A stretch of 64,000 bases of DNA from Pithys albifrons albifrons. Taxonomy: Eukaryota; Chordata; Aves; Passeriformes; Thamnophilidae. The DNA is taken from the NCBI RefSeq assembly GCF_047495875.1, contig NC_092460.1, positions 35,009,054 to 35,073,053 of the forward strand, written 5' to 3'. The notes beneath the pieces are model-generated. The model worked only from the letters and a program-made list of their open reading frames with translations, was not told the DNA's origin and did no database searches. This document shows positions 52,572 to 64,000 of this stretch, piece by piece. The translations under genes were made by a program, and so were the position numbers. Numbering within the stretch: the stretch's first letter is position 1; each line of letters begins with the position of its first letter.

Positions 52572-52617
<46 letters not shown>

Positions 52618-52646
52618 TATATATATATATATCTATATACCTGAGC
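52568..52646. repeat. TA repeat closed by an inverted repeat (hairpin)
   Basis: Alternating TA with two short interruptions (GG near 52617, C at 52633) is bounded by exact inverted arms, GCTCAGGTATA at 52568-52578 and TATACCTGAGC at 52636-52646. The whole 79 bases can fold as one long hairpin or extrude as a cruciform. Confidence 0.93.
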
Positions 52647-55412
52647 CACAGATTTAGGATATATATTTCATCAAAGATTCTGGGCATTCAGATTGGGGAT
52701 TTTAATCTCTGATCTTTGCAAGGTCCTCACTCTGAAACAATGCTCTGGCTTCTGTGTCTCAGCCCTGAGGCTGCAGGAGTCAGTGAATACTTTCACTTCA
52801 TTCTGTGCCAGTGGAAAACTCTTGACATTCAAGCTTATTGTGCCATTGGCTAAATGCTCTCCCACATTCCTTCTTGTAATCTCACTACAAAGGGATAAGG
52901 TACCCAAAATTTCTAGTCATCTTTCTTGATCCTTTTATACATTCACTGGGGACTGTGAAGAGATCTGTCCAGGCATTCTTGAACTATTTGGTACAACAAT
53001 ATTCTATGAGAGATAGCAAACTAGTGCTACCTCTTGACCTGTCCAGGTGAATATCCCTGACAGCATCTTTTAAAAACTACAGTGATCCTGAAAGGATCTC
53101 CTTGGTCCTTGGGCCCACATCTGAGGACATATTTTCCATGTGGCTTACAAGGCTAAGGACAGAAATGAGCACAGGCACATCAAAAACAGAGAAGACACAG
53201 ACTTGTCATCCTTTTTTTCAGCAAGTAACCACTATTGCTTTCAGTTATCCACCCTTAAAATTATCAAAAGCACAATGTTCCACCCAGCATTTGAAGACCA
53301 CAACAGATTGTGTCATCTCTGAGCCAGCTCCAAAATGTAGGAGCAGCAGTCCCAGGTTCCAAGACTTGAAATTTTTAATAGACTGAGTGCCGTTAGCATT
53401 GCTAAATTTTGGTCTGTTTTGCATAATTGATGCACTCTCCCTTGAGTGAAAATGAAAGTTTAGTATTATAGTAAACCCACAGTGTACTTTCAGAAATTCC
53501 ATTTGGAAGCTATCAAAGCACTTTATGCTGAAAGAATATTGTTCTTGTTCAGCAGTTTTTAAATAAGGAAAATAAGGAAAAAGTAATTCTCACAGTAGTA
53601 GTGCAAGTGAGGGCTATGATGGGGTTACCATCAACTGACTTAAGTATCATAATCCACTGTTGATTGTACACTTAGCTTCACATTCCAGTCCTGAAAACAT
53701 TACACCAGCACTGGACCTGATTCTTCTGCCGTGCCATAAGATGCGAGGTGGAAGCCAAATGTTCATATAGACAGTCTGTCACCCCTGGATGTAAACACTT
53801 CAGTGCTGAAGGTCAGGCACAATTGTGTGGTGAAGATCACACCCTGTGGGAACAGGAGGACACTTGGCATTTCTAAGGGTGCAGTGCACAAGCGCATCAG
53901 AGAGCCAGACCCAAAGCTCAGAATTTTTCCTTATTTTTGTTTATTAAGGCAGTAGTGTGGCATAAGTACATTAGTAGAAAGCCCTGCCTTCCTGGGTCCC
54001 AAATAGCTCATGGAAGAGATCAAAACATATATTTATTTTTTCAATTCCTAATACACTATGTGAGAGTGCCCTACATTTCTAAGTGGCTGGGTTTACCAAG
54101 CATTTAATTTCTGAAGATAAGGCCAAAAAGGTCTCTAAAAACACATACAAAAATTATTTTAATTGATCTGCTCACCTTTAGCTTTGTATTAAAATTCTGC
54201 GGGTTTTATGTTTCTAAAACACAGCTGAGCTACCCGATAGTGCATGCTCACTTTGCAACACATCACATTGAGGCTCCACGATCTGTCTGTCATGTTCATG
54301 CTTCATGTGATCTCACTCTTATTGTCAGGATAAGGAATACTTCAAATGACAAAAATTCCCAGGAGGCAGATCATTGCACAAAGGAAGGGGAAGACTGAAG
54401 AGTAGCATGAGGCAAGGTGTTAGACAGAAAAGTGTAATGCAAGGTATTGGCAAATTAAAAAGACATCACTTGGAGTTTTCACTCAGAAGCATCTTATTAC
54501 ACTTGTGGGAAGAGAATGTTCTCTTGGGAACAGCAGTGCTCCATTCTTCAGCTGCAATAGTAGAATTGTTTTCAGATAAATATCAGGCAAAATAGTCTAG
54601 TAAAAGATAAACAGAAAGAGTTGCTCAATAAAAAAATAGTGAAAACAGTGAAAACATCCAGGTGAGATATGGAGACAACATAAGCAGGAATAGGAAGTCC
54701 AAAATGAGGCATCTAGATCCACAATAAGAAAGCTGAGGAAGTAACAGCATTTTGAGAGCTGCTTACTGTCTGCTCCTCCCTATTGTTCATGGATTTAATA
54801 GGATTTCCAGTTCCCTCTCCTGTGGGCTGATCATTCTTGTTGGTGCAAGATTTTCATGTTTTTGCTGCATTGACAGTCTGCACCTGCTGGAGGCAAGCCA
54901 GCCCTGTGCTGAGGGAGGGCAGTAGTGTTAGTGCAGTCATGGGTACCAGCTAATGAGCATCCTGGCCTGCACAGCTTAAATGCCTCCTGAGACAGCTGGT
55001 GCCTGGATAGTTCATGTTGTGAGTAAAAAGGATGCATAATTGCTTGCATGCATCAAGGCAAATACGCCTCCAGCTACACTGTTGTCATGTAGACCTCATG
55101 CCCGGCACCTTTCCCAGCGGGGTGATGCATGTACCTTTAACAGCCAAAAAAAGTGGATCCAATCCTCCTCCTTACCCTTCTAAATGCTCAAGTATATTCC
55201 CATAGAAACAACCATGCCTTGTGGTAGGGCTGTAGGTTTGTGGTTTCTAGTTACATTCCTAAGGGACAGATTAACAAAAAGCACTAGACTCCTGAGGAAC
55301 TTCTTATCCACAGACAGTTCCTGCTCAAAAACAACAAGGAATTGCAGCTCCAAGAGAGGTGTCACAGTCCTGAACTTGTTCCTTGCCAGTCATAGCATTT
55401 ACTAAGTTTTAT
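52647..55412. other. non-coding sequence, nothing recognised
   Basis: About 2.8 kb with no gene or repeat family recognised. Short frames on both strands overlap each other and carry no domains. Confidence 0.5.
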
Positions 55413-56090
55413 TATAGAATCATAGAATCAGTTGGGTTGGAAAAGACCTCCAAGATCATCGAGTCCAACCCTTGGTCCAACTCTAGTCCATTTACTAGAT
55501 CATGGCACTCAGTGCCACGTCCAATCTGCGTTTAAAAATCTCCAGGGATGGTGAATCCACCATCTCTCTGGGCAGCCCATTCCAATGCCTGATTACTCTC
55601 TCTGGAAAGAATTTTTTTCTGATATTCAACTTAAATTTCCCCTGGCAGAGCTTAAGCCCATGCCCCCTTTTCCTATAGCTGAGTGCCTGGGAGAAGAGAC
55701 CAGCCCCTACCTGGCTAGAACTTCCCTTCAGGTAGTTCTAGACAGTGATGAGGTCACCTCTGAGCCTCCTCTTCTTCAGGCTAAACAACCCCAGCTCCCT
55801 CAGCCTCTCCCCACAGCACTTGTGCTCCAGTCCCTTCACCAGCCTTGTTGCTCTTCTCTGGACTCGCTCCAGCACCTCAATATCCTTTCTGAACTGAGGG
55901 GCCCAGAACTGAACACAGTACTCAAGGTATGGCCTCACAAATGCAGAGTACAGGGGAAGGGTCACTTCCCTGGTCCTGCTGGCCACGCTATTTTTGATAC
56001 AGGACAGGATCCCATTGGCCTTCTTGGCCACCTGGGCATACTGTTGGCTCATGATGAGCTTCCTGTCAATTAGTACCCCAAACTTCCTTT
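55413..56090 (-). mobile_element. CR1 LINE, 5'-truncated copy
   Basis: The 3' ~680 bp of a CR1 element on the minus strand. It comprises the C-terminal part of ORF2 (56090-55495), a short 3' UTR and the terminal 8-bp-type repeat (plus strand TAGAATCATAGAATCAGTTG at 55416). The family words GGTTGGAAAAGACCTCCAAG and ATCATCGAGTCCAACCC are well kept. It is the best preserved CR1 in the window and so probably the youngest. The 5' truncation at about 56090 is abrupt. Confidence 0.95.
55495..56090 (-). pseudogene. CR1 ORF2 C-terminal region, one in-frame stop
   Basis: Translation on the minus strand gives the reverse-transcriptase thumb/C-terminal part of the LINE polyprotein. It includes the recognisable segments [22 protein letters not shown] and [16 protein letters not shown]. 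The frame stays open from about 56085 to 55741, hits one TAG at 55740-55738, then continues in the same frame to the natural stop at 55497-55495. A single nonsense change with no frameshift indicates a young copy. The N-terminal endonuclease and the RT catalytic core are absent because of 5' truncation, so it cannot act on its own. A 162-codon plus-strand frame across it is an antisense shadow. Confidence 0.9.
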
Positions 56091-59000
56091 TAATCCTCAT
56101 AGAGTTCTTTTTTCCACATTGCATTTAGCAAGGCTCAATCTCCCCAGAGATGATCTCAAAACATAATAAGTGGCACAAAAGCTTATAAACAGTCTTCACA
56201 TGCTAAAAAACCACTTCCAGTCCCAAGCTGGATCACTGTGCAAAAGCTGCAGTATATGCAGGCAACTGCATTGTCCCCAGTAGCTCAGGGGAGAAACCTT
56301 TCTCTTCTCCTTCAGTGACAGCATGGGCTGAGCCTTAGAGCTACCAAGGAAACCATCCACCACAGCCAAAGATAAATCAGGTTTTGGTTTGTAATGGCAC
56401 CTTTGATTTCCCTTCCCTTTCAAAGGAAGCATGGAATCAGCAGGCACTTGCTGTGCCTATACTGGGGGATCATCAGAAGGAATCAGAAAGGGTCAGCACA
56501 CGTGGAAGCACTGCCATCACCCTTCATACATTTTGCCTAGCAGGCGATATTAAAGGGCAGGATTCTAAAATTCAGTATTGCTCAACACCAGCAACAGGTC
56601 CATAGATGAATATTTTCACTAACCACAAAACTTCATTCCTGGTTAGCAAAAGTATGTGATACCTTCTATAAAGTGTGACACTTGTACATTATGTAAAATT
56701 CCAGTATTTACAGGGTTCCTATGCAGCATGGGGCTGTATAAACGATTCCTTGTTTTGCTAAGGATATTATTACACTGTGTACACAGCACAGTAGGGCTGA
56801 AGCTAGTTCAAAACTACTGTGTATGGGTTTCTTTTTTCCTTCCTGAGTTAAAAATCCATATAAATTGTACTTTTGTTGATCAAAATAATGCCTGTAAATG
56901 ATTAGCTATCCTTTTTAGAAGGATAATTAATTACCTCCTTTTTCCCTTGAGAAAAAATAATTGTTGTCTATTGTTTCTTTGTTTGTTTTGGAATTTGTTC
57001 TCTTGAAATGATCTAAGGCACAATATTTGTTCGGGTTAGTTATGGAGTAAGGGAGTCCAAGCTGCTAACCAAAATAAAAACCAAAGGGGTTGTGCAGTTT
57101 GCAGGCTGAAATGGGCAGAGAGGTTTTGAGGTGTTTTGGTTTTTTTTTATTTGCCCAGAGGGGTTGTTTGTGAAGGAGAGAGTGAGAGAGGCAGAGCATT
57201 TGGTGCTGGGTTTGGTTTTAAGACAGTGCATTTCTTCAATAATTTTTTACAGTTACAACTTTATTTTTTTCAACATCTTGTAACTTGGAGTTTCAAAGCC
57301 CAAGCCCACAGGAAAAACAGCTTGAAAGCTATCTCTGTGGAGCATTTCCATATTGTAAACTTCCTTTACAGCAAAGAAACATTAACACCTCTTCCACTGT
57401 GTTAATCCATGGCATAAAAGTGCAGTTCTTTTTTAGCATGGTAAAACATATTGCATTCAGGGCTTTGTATTTTATTTGATGGTGAACAAGGCCAGTTTTG
57501 CCAGTTACATTCAGATATTTAGTGGTCACTGAGTGCCACATCTGCACACTTATAGTTTTACAGTAAGATGTGTGTTATAGGTCAGCAATCTGAAGTCCAT
57601 AGTTTCCTGAAGCACTGGATGATGGAAGGGGGTTCAGGAACATGTCCTTTTCCATGAAAACATGTGTCTTGGGCTAAATGGGCTTCAGCTTGAGGTGCCA
57701 CTTTTTCCTGTGTCCTGCTGTTCATACTTACAGTAAGCTAGACACCACTCACACAGAATTAAACAAAATTTTAAAAAGAAGTTATTCAATATCCTGTGAG
57801 CTCAGAAGAGCAACAAACAGGTGAAATGAGAACTTCTGACAGGAGCTGGCTTTCAGGAAAGACTTGGCACTCTTCTAACATAATTTATTAAAAATATATT
57901 CTTCTAGTTATGTGGGACAACTGCACAAGGCAGCACTGTGTGAAGAAACTTTCTTTTCTTTTCATTTTTCTTTTAAGAGAAGCCAGTTGTAGAAGGGGAG
58001 GCAATATATCCTCATAGACCTTACTTCCCTTAAATCTCCATACCATCACTGCTACAAAAACACTGGATATATTGTTTTAAGTGAAACACTGGTGTGTTAA
58101 AATATTAAATAAAATTATTGCGAATTTTTTGGAATGAGACACTGAAACTTTTACGTGACAGACAGACATGTCTTCCTCAAAAACCAAATGAGAAATATTA
58201 TGGCATTCCAGACTCTTGGAATCGAAACAAAGAACTGTCTCAGAATTGCCAGGAAATAATGAGTCAAGAAAGAGATTTTAGAGAGAAACCCCTGGCTTGT
58301 GAAAAATCATCTGGGGGGAAAAAAAAAAAACAAAACAAAAGCATGAAAGATTATAAAACCTGGATCAGCTTTTCTAAAGGACTAATGGGCTGTAAGGTAG
58401 CTACCATAAAAGTCTGTAAAAGCTGAGTTAGGCACAGACTGTACTGAATTAAAGGAAATCTTTCTGAAATACTTTAGTATTTCCACAGCCCATAATCTCA
58501 GAAAAATCCAAATATTAAATTGATTTAGCAATGGTATAAACCAAATCTGGTAAATAACACTCAAATAAACATCCTGAGGATTTTTTTCTTATTAAGCTGT
58601 GGTCCATGTAACACCTTAGGCTGTGAATCAAATCCACCACTCTCAGAGGATCTGAGACTCCCTTTAGCAACAAGTCAGAATAGATTCTGTGTGAGACCAA
58701 CATTCTGGAATAGTGTAAAAAAAGGTGATGCTCAGCCTATGTATATATGTGCAATATAAATGCTGAACAAAGGTTTTGGGTGTTTTTTTTTCATTTAATT
58801 TTTAAAGACACAAAATTTATCTTCTATTGCAGTCAGATTAAGGCAGTAGAAAATTAAATTCAATACTGCAAATGCAAACCTTTGACTTCTAATAAAGCAG
58901 ACTGGTTTAAGTTCACAGTTTAGGCAGGTCTTTGAATGTATTCATAGGCAGTAAATCACCTCTGTAAAAAAAACCTTGAGAAAAAAATACAGGGACCTCA

Positions 59001-60409
59001 GATCCCATCAGATGGTTATGTTTCAGACAAGGCAGCTTCTCTATCCATGCCATGCATAAGTTTCCCAGTGCTTTAATTCATGTTGAATATTCAAAGTAGG
59101 CTAAGCAAGAAGAAAGTCACCTACAGGGCGAGCACAGAAGGCAAGAGCTATCAGCCTCCAGAGCAGAGCAGAGCATGAAAAATTCACTTTGTTCTGGGCT
59201 GCCTCTGCCTCAAATCACAGAAACCCAAGGATGCCAGCTCTGTGCCATTGGTTCCCAAGCCTCATCTTTATCTTCTTCAGTACCTGCACCAAACATTCAT
59301 TAGCCTTCAAATGCTTTTGGATGGATTCAGTGCCCATTGCTCTCTCTCCTCTTTTCACACAGTTAGAAGTAAGATGGCAGGATTTTTACCCTCCGTCAAT
59401 TCTGCATGTCATAACTTGTGAGATCATGTTTGGCTTGAGGTTGTCAAGGCAGTACTGGGATACCTGCACTTAATATTCCCTGCCTCTTTTTTTTTGTTTG
59501 TTTGTTGCTTTCCTGGGCAAATTAAGTACATCTACCCAGGTAATGCTGTGAATTAACATGTGACATCCCAGTTAAGCTGTACATGATCAGCAAGGTAGTC
59601 AGTCTCTTGTAATATTGTGCATGTGCAGAGAAAAAGAATAACAAACCCCTACCTCCCTAGATCCCCTGAGGGATGGCTAAGTGGCAGCAGGGCTTTGCAA
59701 ATGACAACATAGCTTGGACAGCTATTTCCACATCATTGTGTGTGAAAAGTCCTCCTTTAGGTTCTTTCATGTCTGCTAAAATGGTCTTCCACCATATTCT
59801 TGAACTGGGTCACCAGTTCACTGTTCATTTTATCAATGACTTTTTGTACTTTCTTCCTTTTTATTACTCATGACATGGCTAAAATTAGATATTTTACACT
59901 AAACCATCTCATTTTGCCACAAACCAGGTCTGGCAGACACAATTATAGTAAAAGATACACTATTATGGTTGTTTCCACCTACAGTAAACCTGCTTGAGAG
60001 GATATTAGAGTAGACAGCATACATTTCAGGGTTTGTGGACTATTTGTACCTCTGAGTTTGAAAAGAACAATGATGGCCACATCTTATCTTCTACAGACAG
60101 CCTAATGCAGTTTGAATACATATTCATGTTTCACTTGGTGTTAAGAGTTCCTTAAATCTGATAATTTTGCTATAGTGTTCTATTTCCCCATCTCCTTTTG
60201 GGTGGAAACTCATGTTCCATTTCCCCATTCTTCTCTTGGATGGAAATTCACCGCAGCTTAAGAGGAAATGAATGAAGAGTCCTTCCTGGATCATCTTTAA
60301 GTTCAGGGGCCCCAGCCTCAGACAATTAACTCAGACATCAGATACATTTCTACAACACATGCTTTTATAAATTTTTGGAGAGGGAATTGTGACTCTAAGT
60401 CCTTCTGTC
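56091..60409. other. non-coding sequence, nothing recognised
   Basis: About 4.3 kb without a supportable gene. An A-rich block lies near 58318-58340. Frames such as 57136-57405 and 58118-58426 have no domain. Confidence 0.5.
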
Positions 60410-60998
60410 TGTTGTGGTATCACCCCAGCTGGTAACCAAACCCCATAGACCTGCTCACTTGCTACCCCACCAGCAGGACTGGAGAGGCAATCAAAAGGGT
60501 AAAAGCTGGAAGACTCGTGGGTTGAGATAAAGACAGTTTACTAGGGAAAGCAAAGGCCGTGCACACAAGCAAAGAAAAACAAATAATTAATTCCCTGCTT
60601 CCCATGGGCATGCAGGTGTTCAGCCATCTCCAGGAGAATAGAGCCCCATCACATATATTGGTTATTCAGGAAGACAAACACCATCCTTCCAAATGTCCTC
60701 TCCTTCCTTCTTCCCTCTGCTTTATACACTGAGCATGATGTCATATGGTGTGGGATGTCCCTTTGGTCAGTTGGAGTCACCTGCCCCTGCTGTATCTCCT
60801 CCCAACCTTCCAAGCCCCCTCAACTTCCTTGTCTGCATGGCAGCAGAAAAAGCAGAAAAGGCCTTGACTCCATGCAAGCCTTGCTCACCACCAACAAAAG
60901 TATCTCCACATTATCCACCCTGCCTTCAGCACAAATCCAAAACACAGTCCCATACCAGCTACTGGGAAGACAATTCTATCTCAGCCAAACCTAGCACA
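60410..60998 (-). mobile_element. solo LTR (bird ERVL-like family)
   Basis: A ~590-bp LTR I recognise from bird genomes. Plus-strand landmarks are TGTTGTGGTATCACCCCAGC at the left end, CTCGTGGGTTGAGATAAAGA, TTCAGCCATCTCCAGGAGAA, GATGTCATATGGTGTGGGAT, CACAAATCCAAAACACAGTC and the right end CCAAACCTAGCACA. Read on the minus strand it begins TGTGCTAGG, has a TATAAA box at 60726-60721 preceded by a CRE-like TGACATCA, and ends near the left side, so I orient it minus. The polyadenylation-type signal is altered (AGTAAA before CTGTC at about 60541). No clear target duplication was found, and no internal genes remain. Several short frames inside are chance. Confidence 0.88.
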
Positions 60999-63685
60999 TT
61001 GCTTCTTCACTGAGCCAATATCAAACATGTATCAAACAACTTTCCTGCAATTTGCATCCCAGAAACATAAGAAGGACCCCAGAGATCACTACCCATTACC
61101 ACATATAGTTCATCTTCCCAAGGACCTTCATGCTTAGCCTGTTAGAAAGACTAACACTATTTGCTTGAGCAGCTGTTCAATGTTCCTTTACTCCTTTATG
61201 TGACACATGTTGAACAATGCTTTCTACAAATGCATTTTCATTAATCTGGGATGCCTAATGACATCCTCCCACTCCACACACCCTCCTTCAACTTCATCTG
61301 AGCCCTTTTAATTTTCATCTTTTATGTTGCTACTACAATATAGTTGATGACCATAGCAGTAGGTGTCCAAGCCAAAGTTCAGTACAGTCTATTGAGTTTT
61401 TGCCTTGACTAGACTTTGGACTGCATGCTTCAATTCTCTGTACTTTACAATTAAAAAGTTAATTAAATCATTTTAAACACAAATAAAAGCTGTATCCAGG
61501 CAACATATGAATTGACATTAGTTGGTATGTACCACACATTACTTGTAAAATGTGCTCTTTATTTGTCTATGACAGGACAATTAGTGAACATGTCTGAGAA
61601 TGCCAGATGATAGTTTAGTAATCTGAGACTTGGAGCATGAGAAAGGAAATTGGTGGCTAACCAAACAACCATCATCATGTTTTTTAATACACTGTGATAA
61701 AGTTGTATTTAGGTCTCACAACAGAAATTGTCTTGTTGAGCTTTACAGCACATGTAAAACCGGAAATTAAAACAAGGGACACTAAGTATATGGCCTGAAT
61801 TAATGATTTCAGTTTACTCTTAAAAGTGAGAGCTGGAGTTAATGCCACATCATGGTATGTTCCACAGAAAAAGTCAAGAAAGAGAAGAAAAGAATTTAAC
61901 CTTACAGGACATCTGTCTTCCTGCCTCTCTAGGGTTTCTGATGCTCATCACTCTGGTATGTGACTTCACAAAAGTCATTGGAACAAAAAGCATTCCCTGT
62001 TTTGAGGATCATAAAAGCCTTGATGGACTAAACATGGCTAACTCCAGGTTCTTACTAAAACCAGCTTTTTTAAAGAAAGAAGAAAAATTACAACAATCCC
62101 TTACTGTCCTCTATCATTCCTTATAGAGACCTTGTTCTGTACTATTCTCTGCAAAAGAAAATGAGATATTCCTTGTTCTTAAAGTCATTGATGGTGACAA
62201 TGAAAACAGTAAGAGATCCAGTTTGAAATGTAAGCAAGAAGGCTCTTCTGTCATATCAGAAGAAAATCTTAATTAATGTCTTAAGAACTATGGCTTTGAA
62301 CTAAATCTTATTCCTTCATCACTGCCACATAGTTACAACACATCTAGAACCACCTTCACAGTTACTCACAAAAAGTTGGAATTGTCCTTTCTAATACAGC
62401 AGTGGGACATTTCCTAAAACATAACCAAAAACCCCCAACAAAACAATTACCAAAAGCAGGCAGCATACAAAGACAATCTATAGCACTATAAATTGTCTCC
62501 CAAAGAAGCCAAGTCAGAAGATGCAGAGGAGTAGCTGAAAAGTGGACAAGAGCCAGCAAACAGACGGAAGATAAGAAGTGGTATTTCAGCAAATAATACT
62601 AGCCGGCCAAAACAGAACAATTATATACAGAGCTGATGTGAAAGAGCTGTTTTAAAATGCTGCCAGTATGTGTGAAAGAAAAAGATGAAATAAAGTAGTT
62701 TTCCTGTGGCTCTACTCTAAGTAAATGTTGCACACAAAATTAAGATTTTTTTTCTAGCTTGTTCACACATATATTTAATATTTTACACATCTGTAAAAGT
62801 ACAGAATTGTCTGCAACTTTTGAATATTTTGTTCTCTAACATTTTTCATATTAATTCAAAACACTTCAATCTCTGTTACACAAAGACTGTATTAATAATG
62901 GTTCCTAGGAGTGAAATGAATCTTGTGGCTTAAACTTCTCAGCTGATACACAACAGATAGTGAGAACAGCCTCTTAGTGCAGAGTTATCTCCAGGTGCCA
63001 TACAAACTGACCATGACATTTACTACTTAGCATTTTAGGTACACTTGTCAGGACCTCAAATTCTTAACAAAAAGCATTGGTGCCAGTACTTAAAAGATAA
63101 TCATAACTCTCATGCATGGCCACAAGTTGCAGTAAACTCATTATAGCATGCACATTAAACTGGGCGAAAGAAACCACATTATAAGGAATAGATGTGATGA
63201 ATAATCATAAGTCTGCTACAAAAGTAGTAAAACTACTTAAATCTGTGAAAATGAGAAAAACACAACAGAAACTGAAAGGACAGTGAACTGTTGACTACAA
63301 GTCAACCAGAACCTCCTCTAAATAAAAGTGTGCAGTTGCCAGAATTTTCTTCTCTCTCTGTTACTTTTTCACCCAGTTGGTGGAAGAGAAAGAGATGGAG
63401 AATCACAGTTGGGGAGTTTTCACTGACATTTTTCCACGAGTTGACCTTTGAAGCATGTCAAGTAATCCAATACACCTAAAGTTACAGCTTACTTATTCCA
63501 GCAGGAACACAAATATATTGCTTTGCAGGGTCTCTCAGCAGCCCCGTTTTTGCAGGCCTGGGATACATCTGCAGTAAACATTAACTGGCACCAGACCAGA
63601 AATCTGCACTGTCAACTTATGGCAGTGCTGAACCCAATTAAACACAGCCTGCTGAGATGAATACAAAACCATGCTATATGCTTTC
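60999..63685. other. non-coding sequence, nothing recognised
   Basis: About 2.7 kb with no gene or repeat family recognised. Frames at 61842-62126 and 62362-62592 lack domains. Confidence 0.5.
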
Positions 63686-63711
63686 GGGGGGGGGGGGGGG
63701 GGGGGGGGGGG
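63686..63711 (+). repeat. poly-G run (26 G)
   Basis: Twenty-six uninterrupted G between CTTTC and AAGAAAATC. Such runs form G-quadruplex structures and stall polymerases, and the true length is uncertain. Confidence 0.95.
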
Positions 63712-64000
63712 AAGAAAATCATGTTTTGCTTACATAGGGTCACCACAAAGCATAAGAAAAATATAACCTCTCTGTTCTCAGCCAGCTAAACATGGTCATG
63801 TTTGCCTTATCTAGCATAGCCAATAATCTGTAAGTAAGATTAATTATTTTAATGATGCAAATAAAGATTTAAGTTATGAGTGGTGCAAGGTGGTCCTGCT
63901 GTAGCCTTCTGGGTACAGTATGTGCCTGCTGGGTACAGTATGTGCCATTAGATGTGAAACCAAACTGCAACCTTGGTCTCACATTTGGATCCACCTTACT
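63712..64000. other. non-coding sequence to window end
   Basis: Apart from the tandem duplication at 63909-63946 nothing was recognised. Confidence 0.5.
63909..63946. repeat. 20-bp tandem duplication
   Basis: The unit CTGGGTACAGTATGTGCCTG (63909-63928) is followed directly by a second copy that matches for 18 bases (63929-63946). This is a recent local duplication of no evident function. Confidence 0.9.

Noticed and set aside
55585..56073. 162-codon plus-strand open frame
   Set aside because: It is antisense to the CR1 ORF2 fragment; the minus strand gives the recognisable protein.
1..64000. CRISPR arrays, operons, Shine-Dalgarno sites or bacterial mobile elements
   Set aside because: None seen. 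The repeats and composition are those of vertebrate non-coding DNA.

Overview
The window looks like non-coding DNA from a bird. It is AT-rich, poor in CpG, and carries CR1 LINE fragments with the family's typical 3' end plus LTRs that resemble repeats common in bird genomes. I recognise no host protein-coding gene, no intact exon and no functional RNA gene on either strand. Every supportable long feature is a retroelement copy or a simple repeat, so this is either an intergenic desert or a large intron. The reading frames of 60-180 codons elsewhere have no recognisable domain and are about what AT-rich DNA gives by chance.

Layout. 1-8 kb: a short CR1 tail (1380), a solo LTR with a perfect 5-bp target duplication (1517-2169) and a second CR1 fragment (6136). 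8.1-8.47 kb: the most interesting element, a composite SINE on the minus strand. It has a complete 72-nt tRNA-Gln(CTG)-like head, a 5S rRNA-derived segment with an internal deletion, a unique body and a CATA-repeat tail. 8.5-25 kb: mostly unannotatable sequence, with a second LTR of the same family as the first (17793-18538) and a CA/poly-C/poly-T tract (20671-20723). 25.2-31.2 kb: a retroelement cluster with a CR1 3' end, a 3' LTR still joined to its polypurine tract, a long LTR-type repeat ending in 30 A, and an LTR 3' part. 31-50 kb: long featureless stretches with low-complexity tracts. 50-56 kb: an old CR1 reverse-transcriptase fragment, a GC-richer patch, a TA-repeat hairpin and a CR1 copy whose ORF2 C-terminus is nearly intact. 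60.4-61.0 kb: one more LTR. The window ends with a 26-G run and a 20-bp tandem duplication.

No gene network can be described. The biological content is a record of CR1, LTR retroelement and, uniquely, SINE insertion. The SINE's CATA tail suggests mobilisation by an RTE-type LINE rather than by CR1. If so, it points to a bird lineage that once hosted such elements. That is inference. Family names and repeat boundaries rest on remembered consensus features, not on a database search.
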